This document shows, in pieces, positions 54,806 to 64,000 of a DNA stretch of 64,000 nt. The number at the start of each line of letters is the position of its first letter. Position 1 is the first letter of the stretch. This DNA comes from Planktothrix agardhii NIES-204 (GTDB taxonomy: Bacteria; Cyanobacteriota; Cyanobacteriia; Cyanobacteriales; Microcoleaceae): NCBI GenBank assembly GCA_003609755.1, contig AP017991.1, positions 1,567,501 to 1,631,500 on the forward strand. Reading direction: 5' to 3'. The notes beneath the pieces are model-generated. The model searched no databases. It was given only the letters and a program-made list of their open reading frames with translations, and was not told the origin of the DNA. The translations under genes were made by a program, and so were the position numbers.

Positions 54806-55801
54806 ATGGTTAGCAGATACAGTATTATTCAATATGTTCCTAATCCGATTACTGATGAACGGATTAATATTGGTGTTGTGGCTTTCACGGATCATGATGT
54901 TCGTGTGCAGTTTTTAGTTAACTGGGAGCGTGTTCATAATTTTGGGATGGAAAATATTGACTTTCTAAAAGACTTTGCTGAAAGAATGAAAGAAACGGCA
55001 TCTCGCGGGTTAGTGTTTCCGGGGGATGAAGAAAGTGAAATTCCCAAACATGAACGATTAACAAAAATTGCACGCGGATGGATGAACAGTATTCAATTTA
55101 CTGAACCTCGTCCTTCTCTAGCTCCTGTAGATAAACTACTTCACGATATTGTTCAAGATTTTCTTGTTGAGCCTCATAATTCCCTGATCAATACAGATAA
55201 AATATATAAATATAAAGAGATTTCTATAAATTCCTCGATTCAATTACTTTCTATATCTACACCCAGAAATCGACAACAGGCTGCTAGAGTTGCAACTTCT
55301 AGTGTCAAAGAAGCTTTCAAAAACTGGCTAGGTCAGGAAAATAAGGAGCAATTTAAAACTTTAATAAAACAAAAATATGAATTTGATGGAAAGCGAGAAA
55401 AGTTTGAATTTGATGTTGCAGTTGCGAATGGGAGTCCTTATCTATTAGCACAGGGTTTGTCATTTGAAATCAATCCCCAAAAAAATTCTTTAAAAGCACT
55501 TTCTTGGTCTATTGAAAATGTCAAGAAGTACAATCAAGATTTACCCATAGCTGTGATTACGCTTCCTCCAAAAGAAGAAGATTCTCCCGATTATTTAGAG
55601 CGACAAAAAATCTATGAGCAATCAACAGCAAATTACTTATATTTAGGAGCAGAGGTTTTACAACAAGATCAAGTACCAGACTGGGTAGAACAGAAATTGA
55701 ACCCAATGAAACAAAAAATCCTTGAATCGGTTCATCAAACATACACCCTAAAAAACTCAGTAGAGACGCTGCATTCAACGCCTCTACAAACAACAAATTA
55801 A
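54806..55801 (+). CDS. DUF3037-family protein, HipA-like partner
   Basis: 331 residues. The N-terminal [20 protein letters not shown] is diagnostic of DUF3037. The middle part (about 185-270) has [20 protein letters not shown] and [12 protein letters not shown], suggesting a nuclease-like or nucleotide-binding fold. The function is unknown. It is frequently paired with HipA-like proteins, which suggests a two-gene toxin or defence unit. The stop codon overlaps the end of thrC by 4 nt, convergently. Confidence 0.75.
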   Translation: MVSRYSIIQYVPNPITDERINIGVVAFTDHDVRVQFLVNWERVHNFGMENIDFLKDFAERMKETASRGLVFPGDEESEIPKHERLTKIARGWMNSIQFTEPRPSLAPVDKLLHDIVQDFLVEPHNSLINTDKIYKYKEISINSSIQLLSISTPRNRQQAARVATSSVKEAFKNWLGQENKEQFKTLIKQKYEFDGKREKFEFDVAVANGSPYLLAQGLSFEINPQKNSLKALSWSIENVKKYNQDLPIAVITLPPKEEDSPDYLERQKIYEQSTANYLYLGAEVLQQDQVPDWVEQKLNPMKQKILESVHQTYTLKNSVETLHSTPLQTTN

Positions 55802-56901
55802 AATCCCATTACTGTTGCAACAGCTTCCATTTCTGGTGCAATTCCGGCTTTGAATTTATTGTTGCTGTGGGTAATAGCCGTATCGGGATCTTTTAACCCA
55901 TTTCCAGTTAACACACAAACAATTTTAATTCCTTCTGGAACCTGATCTTTAACTTTCAATAATCCGGCAACGGACGCGGCACTAGCAGGTTCACAAAAAA
56001 TCCCTTCCCCAGAAGCTAATAACCTATAGGCGTCGAGAATTTCGGCATCGGTGACGGCGTTAAAACTACCCTTACTGGCATCTTTAGCAGCCACCGCAAA
56101 GTCCCAACTGGCCGGATTTCCAATCCGAATGGCCGTTGCTAAGGTTTCGGGGTTTTCCACCGGATAGCCAAAAACTAATGGTGCGGCTCCGGCGGCTTGA
56201 AATCCCATCATTTGGGGTAAACGGGAACATTTACCAACGGCATGATATTGACAAAATCCCATCCAATAGGCGCTAATATTCCCGGCATTTCCCACGGGAA
56301 TACATAACCAATCAGGGGCATCTCCCAGGGCATCCACCACCTCAAAGGCGGCCGTTTTTTGACCTTCCAAACGATAGGGATTGACCGAATTAACTAAAGT
56401 AATCGGATAATGTTCGGCCATCTCCCGCACAATATTAAGGGCCTTGTCAAAATTGCCCTTAATTGCTAAGACCTCCGCCCCATATAATAAGGCTTGGGCT
56501 AGTTTCCCCAAGGCCACATAACCATCGGGAATCAAGACAAAAGCCTTCATTCCGGCTCGACGGGCATAGGCTGCTGCGGCCGCCGAAGTATTTCCGGTAC
56601 TGGCACAGATAACGGCTTTGCTGCCTTCCTCTTTGGCTTTAGAAATCGCCATGGTCATGCCGCGGTCTTTGAAACTGCCTGTGGGGTTGAGTCCGTCATA
56701 TTTCAGATAGACCTGCACCTGTTTGCCAATTATTTCGGCAATGGTTGGGGCCGGAATCAGGGGCGTGTTGCCTTCTTGTAGGGTGATAACGGGTGTCGAT
56801 TCAGAAACAGGTAAATAGTTGCGGTAGGCTTCAATCAGACCGGGCCAGCACTTTAATGAGGACTGGGTTGTAGGCAAAGTCAACGTCATCTCGGTAGTCA
56901 T
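55798..56901 (-). CDS. thrC: Threonine synthase
   Basis: About 367 residues from ATG at 56901; ATG at 56889 or 56940 is also possible. PLP enzyme converting O-phosphohomoserine to threonine. Seen: the PLP Lys in [54 protein letters not shown], and [19 protein letters not shown]. It converges with the DUF3037 gene with a 4-nt overlap. Confidence 0.95.
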   Translation of the reverse strand: MTTEMTLTLPTTQSSLKCWPGLIEAYRNYLPVSESTPVITLQEGNTPLIPAPTIAEIIGKQVQVYLKYDGLNPTGSFKDRGMTMAISKAKEEGSKAVICASTGNTSAAAAAYARRAGMKAFVLIPDGYVALGKLAQALLYGAEVLAIKGNFDKALNIVREMAEHYPITLVNSVNPYRLEGQKTAAFEVVDALGDAPDWLCIPVGNAGNISAYWMGFCQYHAVGKCSRLPQMMGFQAAGAAPLVFGYPVENPETLATAIRIGNPASWDFAVAAKDASKGSFNAVTDAEILDAYRLLASGEGIFCEPASAASVAGLLKVKDQVPEGIKIVCVLTGNGLKDPDTAITHSNNKFKAGIAPEMEAVATVMGF

Positions 56902-57153
56902 TAATAATAAACGAAAAATAATCCGGCTAAGGATTGACAAATTAACAGATTCATGATACCAAAGAACCCATTCAACGGTTTAAATCCGTAAACTGTATTA
57001 GTTGACAGGATCAGCCGTTGGGTGTATTCCTTAATTTAGTTTACCTTCTCGTTTACATTCCGTGAAAAAACTAATCAATTTTGATGTTTTTTTCAATGGG
57101 AGTAGACCTTGAGGGTAAAATATAGTTAAGATTTGTTGAGCTAATATTTTTAG

Positions 57154-57402
57154 ATGTCAAATCAACTGCTGATGCCCACTCGTTCATCCACCGTATCTGG
57201 GACTCAAACCTTAGATGCCCCTTTAAGTCGGACTTCCGGTTCTGTTATGTCTAAGCCGCTGACGATTGATACGATGAAAAATCTGTACAACACCGATCAG
57301 CAAGTGAAGTTTCTACATTTGCACGCTGAAGTTGAAACCTTGCTTCTGGAATTGCAAACCATCAAGCAACAGCGCCAAGAAACAGCCTCACCCGTAAATT
57401 GA
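57154..57402 (+). CDS. Small cyanobacterial protein of unknown function
   Basis: 82 residues. A disordered Ser/Thr-rich N-terminus (1-38) is followed by a helix TMKNLYNTDQQVKFLHLHAE that continues into VETLLLELQTIKQQRQE. It looks like a conserved cyanobacterial hypothetical with a coiled-coil end. A terminator hairpin follows, so it is a monocistronic unit. Confidence 0.65.
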   Translation: MSNQLLMPTRSSTVSGTQTLDAPLSRTSGSVMSKPLTIDTMKNLYNTDQQVKFLHLHAEVETLLLELQTIKQQRQETASPVN

Positions 57403-57435
57403 GTTATCCTCTAAGTTCAACTCCCCCGATCATTA

Positions 57436-57476
57436 CTAGCTGGGTTTAGCAAAAACAGCTAAACACCCTAGTTTTT
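57436..57476 (+). terminator. Terminator after the 82-residue gene
   Basis: CTAGCTGGGTTTAGC pairs imperfectly with GCTAAACACCCTAG, followed by TTTTT. The remaining 206 bases before the desaturase gene hold no recognised feature. Confidence 0.75.
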
Positions 57477-57682
57477 GATTGACTCTATTTAGAGGAGGGT
57501 TAATATCGGAGTTGGAGTTAAATGGATCAACGGAAAGTGCCTGTTTTTCCCATGCAGGTGAAATTTTTGTTGTCAAATTAGGTAATTGATCAGACTACCC
57601 AAAAATTGGGAAGATAAAACCACGTAACCTTAGTATTACCCTGGCCCCCAGTGCTGAGGGATTTAAAAGTTTAAAAGATTCT

Positions 57683-58732
57683 ATGACATTATCCTCTGTT
57701 CAACCTCAAACCCTAGCATCTTCTTCTGCTAGTTTTCCATCGGATTTACGTTTAAAGGACATTATCAAAAGTCTCCCTAGTGAAGTTTTTCTTAAAGATC
57801 AGAAAAAAGCTTGGTTGACGGTTTTTATTAATGTTCTTCTGGTTGTTGCGGGCTATTTTGCGGTTGCTTACTCTCCCTGGTTTTTTTTACCCTTAGCTTG
57901 GGTTTTTACAGGGACAGCATTAACGGGGTTTTTCGTCATTGGTCATGACTGTGGACATCGTTCTTTTTCTAACCGTCGTTGGGTGAATGATTTAGTCGGT
58001 CATCTGGCATTTCTTCCTTTAATTTATCCCTTCCATGGTTGGCGTTTAGGACATAATCATCATCACAAACATACTAATAAACTGACTGAAGATAATGCTT
58101 GGGAACCCTGGAAAATTGAAAATTATGAAGCGTCCCCTAAAATCGTAAAAATTGCTTATAAATTAACCCGAGCTAGACTGTGGTGGTTAGGTTCAATTTT
58201 GCATTGGGCAATTGTTAACTTTGATTGGCGCAAGTATGAAGGAAAAGGACAGGAACAGGTTAAATTTTCTGCTTTATTTGTGATTGGATGTGGGGCGATC
58301 GCATTTCCTACGATGATTTTTACTCTCGGAATTTGGGGCTTTGTCAAATTCTGGTTAATGCCTTGGTTAGTGTACCATTTCTGGATGAGTACCTTCACAA
58401 TTGTTCACCACACTGCCCCCGATATTCAGTTTCAAGAACCTGAAGATTGGAATGAAGCCCTAGCCCAATTATCGGGAACAGTTCACTGCAATTACCCCGC
58501 TTGGGTTGAGTTTTTCTGTCACGATATTAATGTTCACATTCCTCACCATATTTCTACGGCTATTCCTTCCTATAATTTACGGAAAGCCTATAAAATTATT
58601 CAAGACAATTGGGGTGAATATCTGTATCCTGAATGTGATTTTTCCTGGTCTTTAATGACTCATATCGTAGATCAGTGTCATTTATATGATCCTGAAAATG
58701 CTTATGTTTCTTTCAGTGAATACAAGCAGTAA
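57683..58732 (+). CDS. desA: Acyl-lipid delta-12 (omega-6) desaturase
   Basis: 349 residues. It introduces a double bond at C12 of oleoyl chains on membrane lipids, with ferredoxin as donor, in thylakoid and plasma membranes. The three His boxes are intact: HDCGHRSF, HNHHHKH and HIPHH. FHGWRLGHNHHH and GFVKFWLMPWLVYHFWMSTF closely match the Synechocystis DesA type. Such genes respond to cold in other cyanobacteria; no regulatory site is visible here. Confidence 0.92.
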   Translation: MTLSSVQPQTLASSSASFPSDLRLKDIIKSLPSEVFLKDQKKAWLTVFINVLLVVAGYFAVAYSPWFFLPLAWVFTGTALTGFFVIGHDCGHRSFSNRRWVNDLVGHLAFLPLIYPFHGWRLGHNHHHKHTNKLTEDNAWEPWKIENYEASPKIVKIAYKLTRARLWWLGSILHWAIVNFDWRKYEGKGQEQVKFSALFVIGCGAIAFPTMIFTLGIWGFVKFWLMPWLVYHFWMSTFTIVHHTAPDIQFQEPEDWNEALAQLSGTVHCNYPAWVEFFCHDINVHIPHHISTAIPSYNLRKAYKIIQDNWGEYLYPECDFSWSLMTHIVDQCHLYDPENAYVSFSEYKQ

Positions 58733-58760
58733 TTGGAGTCCTAAAGGACTCACTACTTTT

Positions 58761-58815
58761 TAGTAGTAAGTCCTTTAGGACTCTCTATATTTGAATCCTG
58801 AAGGACTCACTACTA
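58761..58815. repeat. Left copy of an inverted repeat flanking the ParA-like cassette
   Basis: GTAGTAAGTCCTTTAGGACT followed by CTCTATATTTGAATCCTGAA and GGACTCACTACT. Its near-exact reverse complement (two differences) is at 61057-61108. Each copy is itself palindromic (AGTCCTTTAGGACT). Another half unit lies at 58739-58758. Confidence 0.85.
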
Positions 58816-58845
58816 ACTTATTAGGAATAGAGGAAAAAGACAGTT

Positions 58846-60333
58846 TTGATCTTCAATTCTGATCAATGTCGAAATGAAAGCGAGGTAGAAAGTAAACTGA
58901 TTGTCAGTTATTTACTCCCTGAGTTGGGCTATACTCCCGATACTTGGCATCAAGAGATCACCTTTGGTAATATTCGCTTAGATTTCCTATCTTTTGCCGT
59001 TCAAGTTATCCCATTTACCCTAAATGCAGATTCTCCTTTAAGTTTAGTTTTAGAGGCAAAACACCCTAAACAAAATTTAGATCGGCATATTCGGAAACTG
59101 CAACGCTATCTAACAAGTTTAAATCTTAGATATGGATTATTAACTAACGGTAAAGAATTAAGAATCTATGCCAGATTAACCGATGAAGTTAAATTAGTTT
59201 TTCAATGTCAAGGCAATGAAATTCAGGCAAGAATAGAAGAAATTAAAGGATTAGTAAGCCGAGATAGCTTACAATACAGACAGACCCAAAGTATTCTATC
59301 TATTTCTGATGATAATTCTGAACCTAATTCTCATCCAGAAGTTGCTATTTTTCCTGAAAGTAATCAACAAAATATAGAAAATATTCCCGAGTCTCAACTC
59401 ACTGAGAATCAGAGTCAACCCCTTGAAATTATCCCTTGTGAAACGGAGAATCAAGCATCTATGAAAGTTATTGCAGTTTATCATAATAAAGGTGGCGTTG
59501 GCAAAACAACAACCGTTGTTAATCTCGCCGCAGCGTTAAGTAAAAAAGGTTATCGAGTTCTAATTATTGATCTTGATAGTCAAGCTAATACAACTTTTGC
59601 TACCGGGTTAATTAAATTTCAATTTGAGGAAGATGATAATATCAGAGAACGCTATGTTTATCATTTAATTAAGTCAGGAGATTTTGATTTTATTCCCGAT
59701 TTAGTTAGAAAATCTGATCATTTTAATCATCCTGAAATTGATGTCATTCCCTCTCATATTGAATTGTTGCAACGTCAGGATGAACTCAAAAACTTTTCTG
59801 CGAGTCGATTTCGCTTAATTAACAAACTTAAACAAGTTGAAGGGGATTATGATATTGTAATTATAGATACTCCTCCTTCTCGAGATCTATATGCAGAAAT
59901 AGCATTAATTGTCGCTCATTATTTAATTATTCCCTCTGATTTAAAACCTTTTGCTAATCAAGGTTTAACCAATGTTAAAAAATTAGTCAAAGAAGTTAAT
60001 GAATTTCGCTCCTCCTCTGGACAATCACCTTTAAAAATTATGGGTGTACTTCCCTCCAAAATTTCCACGAATGCAAAATATCAACAATATGTTTTACCTC
60101 GTCAGATGGTTGTTATTCCCCACAAATACGAACTACCTTTGATGGATAGTGTGATTTTTGAACGGACTGCATTAGCTCAATGTTTAAATGAAACTATCAC
60201 CGTAGGAGATTTAGAAATTCCTAATCCCCAGTCTATTTTTAAATATGAAGAAACTCATGCAAATGCAGGTCAATCTGCGGCTGAGTTTGAGTCTTTAGCA
60301 GAAGAAGTTTTAAGTAAAATGGCAATCAACTAA
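58846..60333 (+). CDS. Fusion of an HsdR-N-type nuclease domain with a ParA ATPase
   Basis: 495 residues; TTG start at 58846 with AGAGG 12 bases ahead, as no ATG is in frame nearby. Residues 8-135 resemble the type I restriction-enzyme R N-terminal fold: SKLIVSYLLPELGYTPDTWH, D46 in RLDFL, and E70-A-K72 in LVLEAKHPKQ, a PD-(D/E)xK triad. After an acidic linker comes a ParA/Soj ATPase with the deviant Walker box KGGVGKTT (215-222) and IIDTPPSRD. It is an unusual architecture, placing a probable nuclease on a partition-type ATPase. Confidence 0.8.
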   Translation: MIFNSDQCRNESEVESKLIVSYLLPELGYTPDTWHQEITFGNIRLDFLSFAVQVIPFTLNADSPLSLVLEAKHPKQNLDRHIRKLQRYLTSLNLRYGLLTNGKELRIYARLTDEVKLVFQCQGNEIQARIEEIKGLVSRDSLQYRQTQSILSISDDNSEPNSHPEVAIFPESNQQNIENIPESQLTENQSQPLEIIPCETENQASMKVIAVYHNKGGVGKTTTVVNLAAALSKKGYRVLIIDLDSQANTTFATGLIKFQFEEDDNIRERYVYHLIKSGDFDFIPDLVRKSDHFNHPEIDVIPSHIELLQRQDELKNFSASRFRLINKLKQVEGDYDIVIIDTPPSRDLYAEIALIVAHYLIIPSDLKPFANQGLTNVKKLVKEVNEFRSSSGQSPLKIMGVLPSKISTNAKYQQYVLPRQMVVIPHKYELPLMDSVIFERTALAQCLNETITVGDLEIPNPQSIFKYEETHANAGQSAAEFESLAEEVLSKMAIN

Positions 60334-61025
60334 TGATTAAATTCTCTCTCGTTGACGTAAGCTCGATTCAAGCTCGTGTTCCTCGCTCTAATTTTTCCGA
60401 GGATCAAATTGAACAATTAGCTGACATGATTTTGGAGTGTGAAGGCGTTTTAAACGTTATTTTATTAACTCAAATCGGAATGAATCAGTACAGGATTTTA
60501 GAAGGGGATCTGGAGTATTATGCAGCAGTCAGAGCTAAGGAAAAAAACCTACGACAGGGTGAAATGATTAATGCTGTTATTGTACAACCCTCCAATCAGG
60601 ACACTTTGTTAAAACAAGCTGATTTTTTCAAAACAGGAGTAGAAGTCATAGATGAAACATCCTTAATATCACGATTACAAAAGATTGAAAACCCTGTTAA
60701 TAATTTAACGGTTAATGTTGATAAACTGACTCAGTTAGTTGAACAGATTCTTACCAGGCTTCCGCCTATTCCACCGCCAAAACTTAACCTAAAAAATGCC
60801 ACTCATCAAGAAATACGACAAAAACTTGAAAACGTTGGAGTCAAAGATCTTTGTATTGAAGCTGCAATAAAAGCCATTGATCATTGGAAAAAAGTTGAAG
60901 GTGGATTAACTTGGAAAAACCTCAACAAATCAACATCAAGTAAAGCAGGTACAGACAAAATTCCAAACTTTGGTACAGCAACCTATGAAAAGCTCAGACA
61001 GATTGGTGAAATTCCTGATGAGTAA
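60333..61025 (+). CDS. ParB-like partner with C-terminal unknown domain
   Basis: 230 residues. Overlaps the previous stop by one base (TAATG). Residues 1-90 follow the ParB/Sulfiredoxin N-terminal fold (SSIQARVPRSNFSEDQIEQL; NQYRILEGDLEYYAAVRA, in place of the usual GERRxxA). A coiled-coil-like stretch (about 115-145) follows, then a Lys-rich domain LNLKNATHQEIRQKL with KIPNFGTATYEKLRQIG, perhaps helix-hairpin-helix. No HTH was recognised, so it differs from chromosomal ParB. Confidence 0.7.
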   Translation: MIKFSLVDVSSIQARVPRSNFSEDQIEQLADMILECEGVLNVILLTQIGMNQYRILEGDLEYYAAVRAKEKNLRQGEMINAVIVQPSNQDTLLKQADFFKTGVEVIDETSLISRLQKIENPVNNLTVNVDKLTQLVEQILTRLPPIPPPKLNLKNATHQEIRQKLENVGVKDLCIEAAIKAIDHWKKVEGGLTWKNLNKSTSSKAGTDKIPNFGTATYEKLRQIGEIPDE

Positions 61026-61056
61026 TTCCTCATCATTCCTATCCTTTTTCGTTAAA

Positions 61057-61108
61057 AGTAGTGAGTCCTTTAGGACTCAAATATAGAGAGTCCTAAAGGA
61101 CTTACTAC
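61057..61108. repeat. Right copy of an inverted repeat flanking the ParA-like cassette
   Basis: AGTAGTGAGTCCTTTAGGAC followed by TCAAATATAGAGAGTCCTAA and AGGACTTACTAC; reverse complement of 58761-58815. It lies between the ParB-like gene and the convergent META gene and can form a strong hairpin, so it may also terminate transcription. Confidence 0.85.
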
Positions 61109-61111
61109 GGG

Positions 61112-61546
61112 TTATTTGGGTTGATTTGGGGTAAATATCATTACCCCAGATCCTTGATTTATTTTATATTTAATTTGTAGTTTACCTTCAGCATTAATCT
61201 CAAAAGTTCGACTTTTTTCTAAAGCTGAGAGAAATTGATCTTCTTGCTTCATAATTTCTTCGGGACAAGCCATTTGAGTTCTTCCGGCTACACCAAATTT
61301 TAATTGTTCATCCTCAATGGTGTAGGATGCAAAGTAACGGTTACAACTCGATGAACCACTAATTTGATTATTTTCAAATTGTAGGGTGATTTCCGTTTCA
61401 TCTAGGGGCGTTTGGGTGGATTTTTCATTCCCCCAGGATATTAATTTCCAGGAGGTTCCACTCAGAGCATCAGAAGCCATAGAGGGGTTAATCATAGACA
61501 GAATGGATAGACTAGCAACGGATAGGGATAGGAGTAGTTTTTTCAT
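61112..61546 (-). CDS. Secreted META-domain protein
   Basis: 144 residues. Signal peptide (residues 1-24, cleavage likely after ASMA or MAS). The META/HslJ-type domain has LSGTSWKLISWG, ISGSSSCNRYFASYTI, and MACPEEIMKQEDQFLSALEK. The Cys pair in SCNRY and MACPE fits the family. It is presumably periplasmic; such proteins relate to stress or drug tolerance in E. coli. It lies 9 nt after the peptide-binding lipoprotein gene and may be co-transcribed. Confidence 0.85.
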   Translation of the reverse strand: MKKLLLSLSVASLSILSMINPSMASDALSGTSWKLISWGNEKSTQTPLDETEITLQFENNQISGSSSCNRYFASYTIEDEQLKFGVAGRTQMACPEEIMKQEDQFLSALEKSRTFEINAEGKLQIKYKINQGSGVMIFTPNQPK

Positions 61547-61555
61547 AGGGTCGGT

Positions 61556-63211
61556 TTATTTTTTAATTGTCCAAAAGGGTAACTGTTGAGTTAATTGTAA
61601 CCGAATATTGTCAATTCCGTTTTTAGCAAAAACATAGGTTTTATCTTGCCAAAGGGGAATATAAGGCACATCTTCGGCGAGAAGTTCTTGAATTTCCTGA
61701 AAGATTAATTTCCGAGCTTCTGGATTTTGTTCTTGTCGCTGTTGGGCAATTAATTGGTTCATGCGATCGCTATAATAAAAGGAACCCTGATATTGACTGG
61801 AACCCTTGACACATCCAGTTTCAACTGAACCTTGACTACATTCTAAAAAGGGTTGAATATAGTTATCAGCATCGAGAAAATCCGCATACCAATCTAAGAT
61901 AAAAGTCGGATAAATTCCCTCCTCTAAATATTTAAAGGCTGTAGTCGATTCTACACTATTGAGTTGTAATTTTAGTAACCCGCCTAAATCCCTATCTGCT
62001 AAGGCTTTTAAGGTTAATCCTAAAAACCCTTTATTAGAGGAATTAGACGCATACCAAAGCTCAACGATGGCCGGATTTTCTGGCGTATATCCAGCTTGGG
62101 TTAAAAGTTGTTTGGCTTTTTCAATATTACCATCACCGTACTTTAAATAAAAGGTGGGTTTATAATCGCTAAAGGTAGTAGGAATTAAACTAAATAATTT
62201 TTCTCCTTGATTTTGTAATACCCGTTCATTAATAATAGAACGATTGATTAAAGCGGCTAGAGCTTGTCTAACTTTTATCCGATTTAAGGGTTCGGATTTA
62301 ACATTAATTAGTAGATAATTAATCGTATTTCCATTAGCAGAAATCATTTGCCAATTCCCGGCTTCTGCTCCTTTTTGTAAACTCGAAATTTGATCGGGAT
62401 TTAAGGATAAATAGGCAATATCAACCGCACTACTTCTAAAGGCATTAAATAAATTAGAGGAACTTGAAAAGCGTTGAATATCAACACCTCTATTAGCAGG
62501 TTTTTCCCCCCAATATTGGTCAAAAGCATCTAAACGAATTACATCTATCCCTAAAGATTTTAATTTATAAGGCCCGGTTCCGACAAATTCATTGGGTTTA
62601 AATTTCCCTTCTCCAATTTCATAAAATTGGGGAGAAACCGCCGTAATTCCTGAAAAAGCTAATAGGGAAGGAAAGGCGGCAAAGGGTTTTTTTAGTTTAA
62701 TTGTTAATTCATAGTCTCCTGTTGCTTGAACAGTATCAATTGTATCTGCTAATAATGAGGAGGGAGACCCAGCATTTTGAATAAATCGTTTAATAGAAAA
62801 TTCCATCGCGGCGGCATCAAAAGGGGTTTGATCATGAAACAAAACGCCTTTTCTGATCGGAATAGTATAGGTTAATCCATCGGAACTCAGGGTGGGTAAA
62901 GCGGTGGCTAATTTAGGGATAAGTTGATTGGTTCCTATTTCATAATCATAGAGGCGATCGCCTAAATTATACAGGATATTTCCTGAAATAACTTCATAGG
63001 CATCGGCCGGATCAAGGGTGCGGAGTTTTAAGGTTGTTCCAATAGTAATTCGTCCATTATCCGATGAGGATGGAGAGGAAGAACTAATCCTTTGCTGGGA
63101 ACTACAACTAACAAGAATTAGACAAAATAAGCAAAATAAACCTATCCATTTAGTCAGAAATTTTCGGGAAAATGGATGCAGATTTTGTAATTGATTCCAC
63201 AGGTTTACCAT
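61556..63211 (-). CDS. ABC-transporter peptide/nickel-binding lipoprotein (SBP family 5)
   Basis: 551 residues. The N-terminal lipobox LILVSC puts the mature N-terminus at Cys36 or so. Family signatures: ITIGTTLKLRTLDPADAYEV, YNLGDRLYDYE, KGVLFHDQTPFDAAAMEFSI, EFVGTGPYKLKS, and VRQALAALINR. It binds oligopeptides or a related ligand for uptake. No permease or ATPase gene is nearby, so partners are encoded elsewhere. It lies 56 nt after the HlyD-like adaptor remnant. Confidence 0.9.
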   Translation of the reverse strand: MVNLWNQLQNLHPFSRKFLTKWIGLFCLFCLILVSCSSQQRISSSSPSSSDNGRITIGTTLKLRTLDPADAYEVISGNILYNLGDRLYDYEIGTNQLIPKLATALPTLSSDGLTYTIPIRKGVLFHDQTPFDAAAMEFSIKRFIQNAGSPSSLLADTIDTVQATGDYELTIKLKKPFAAFPSLLAFSGITAVSPQFYEIGEGKFKPNEFVGTGPYKLKSLGIDVIRLDAFDQYWGEKPANRGVDIQRFSSSSNLFNAFRSSAVDIAYLSLNPDQISSLQKGAEAGNWQMISANGNTINYLLINVKSEPLNRIKVRQALAALINRSIINERVLQNQGEKLFSLIPTTFSDYKPTFYLKYGDGNIEKAKQLLTQAGYTPENPAIVELWYASNSSNKGFLGLTLKALADRDLGGLLKLQLNSVESTTAFKYLEEGIYPTFILDWYADFLDADNYIQPFLECSQGSVETGCVKGSSQYQGSFYYSDRMNQLIAQQRQEQNPEARKLIFQEIQELLAEDVPYIPLWQDKTYVFAKNGIDNIRLQLTQQLPFWTIKK

Positions 63212-63267
63212 CGGTTAAAAATATTAAGGATAAATCTAATCTTTGATCATAGCATTTTACAGCCCCA

Positions 63268-64000
63268 TCAGCTTTCTGAATCCGAATTTTTATCTTTTTC
63301 TTCCTCAATAATTACCATTCCCGGTTTTAAGGGGATATCAGTTGGAGGAATTACTAAGGTATCACCCACTTTTAAACCGGATTTAATTTCAACTTTAGTT
63401 AAATCTTTTAATCCCAGGGTGACGGGTTGTTTTTGAACTTGATTATTTGCGTCTAATTTCCAGACAAAAGATGATTTTCCTTCGGATTGAATTAATTCTG
63501 TATTAATCGCAATCACATCTTTTTGTTGTTCTAAAATAATCTCAACACTCACCTGACCCCCTGGAATTAATACCCGGGTTGGTTGATCTAATCTGACCGT
63601 AGCAGGAAACCGTTGGTTGACCCGATGAACTACCAGATTGACTCTTTTCGGGGGTTGCTTGTAAATTCACCCATTCTACTCGTCCTTGAAAGGGTTTAGA
63701 ATTAGGGCCGATAATTGTAATTCGTGCGGATTGATTGGGTTTAACTTGAGCAGCATTCAGGGTAGATAACTGAAGTTGAACTAATTCTTGATCGGGATCT
63801 CCTATGGTAATTAAATCATCTCCTAGCTTGATACCATCCCCCGGTTTCACATTAATATTTAGCACAACTCCTTCTAAGGGTGAAGTTACTAGATTATTCT
63901 TTAACTGTGATTTTTGTTCCTTATATTCTACTTTAAGTTTCTGGAAGTCACTTAAACTTTGTTGAAGTTCAGACTGAGTAGTTAGGAGTTCGTTTTTAGC
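63268..64000 (-). pseudogene. HlyD-type periplasmic adaptor, frameshifted and cut by the window edge
   Basis: The gene is read from beyond 64000. A coiled coil (LTTQSELQQSLSDFQKLKVE) leads to the lipoyl-like NNLVTSPLEGVVLNINVKPG and beta-barrel domains. The frame breaks near 63607: QPTV is followed by SCYGQ in one frame, while PATVRLDQPTRVLIPGGQVS continues in the next frame. Removing one base from the A run at 63607-63609 (plus strand) restores a continuous protein. This is either a real inactivating insertion or a sequencing error. It would form part of an efflux pump. Confidence 0.8.

Overview
This window is chromosomal DNA from a cyanobacterium, most likely a filamentous Oscillatoriales of the Planktothrix type (the genus is inferred). 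The evidence: many HIP1 octamers (GCGATCGC), an AT-rich base composition, dispersed heptamer-like repeats, a DesA-type acyl-lipid desaturase, DUF3086 next to plsY, and the cyanobacterial order rplS / tRNA-Trp / secE / nusG / rplK / rplA / rplJ / rplL. The backbone is ordinary housekeeping sequence. It is interrupted by accessory islands and broken genes.

Region by region. 0-12 kb: end of argJ, a tiny zinc-finger protein, a beta-lactamase-fold serine hydrolase, rsmI, a PfkB kinase, a JmjC-type protein, then a glycogen/sugar cluster (GH57-like hydrolase, debranching enzyme, HAD phosphatase), tRNA-Ala(CGC), a diguanylate-cyclase relic and leuB. 12-20 kb: universal stress protein, CPA2 antiporter with a stress-protein tail, the ribosomal operon, and a PiT phosphate transporter. 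20-32 kb: EamA transporter with a coiled-coil extension, LysR regulator, pilin-like protein, SUMT methylase, an OmpR-type two-component system followed by a PepSY-like membrane protein, two Uma2 proteins and dxs.

32-35 kb holds a decayed type I restriction locus: an intact hsdM, a Zeta-like ATPase overlapping a 60-residue ORF, and an in-frame chimera joining the start of HsdR to the end of HsdS. 35-40 kb: a hemerythrin lacking one expected iron ligand, a Cache-HAMP adenylyl cyclase, plsY, DUF3086 and a BMC-like protein.

40.4-47.9 kb is the most unusual region. It is a minus-strand island bounded by an imperfect direct repeat of about 65 bp. It encodes, in transcription order, a 57-residue peptide, a dynamin-like GTPase, a glycine-zipper protein, a hydrophobic/coiled-coil protein, a polymorphic-toxin-like domain, an unknown partner, a MafI-like immunity protein, a CdiA-CT-like RNase and a candidate immunity protein. 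I propose that a membrane-remodelling module is coupled here to a toxin/immunity string. This is a hypothesis.

48-64 kb: a non-autonomous IS200/IS605-like element carrying a ribbon-helix-helix ORF abuts the hemB stop. It is followed by pta, a CadD-like transporter, a Wza fragment, tRNA-Val(CAC) with a degenerate inverted copy, a HipA-like kinase paired with a DUF3037 protein, thrC, desA, a nuclease-domain/ParA fusion with a ParB-like partner between inverted repeats, a META-domain protein, a peptide-binding lipoprotein, and a frameshifted HlyD-type adaptor that runs off the right edge. No CRISPR array and no rRNA gene was seen.
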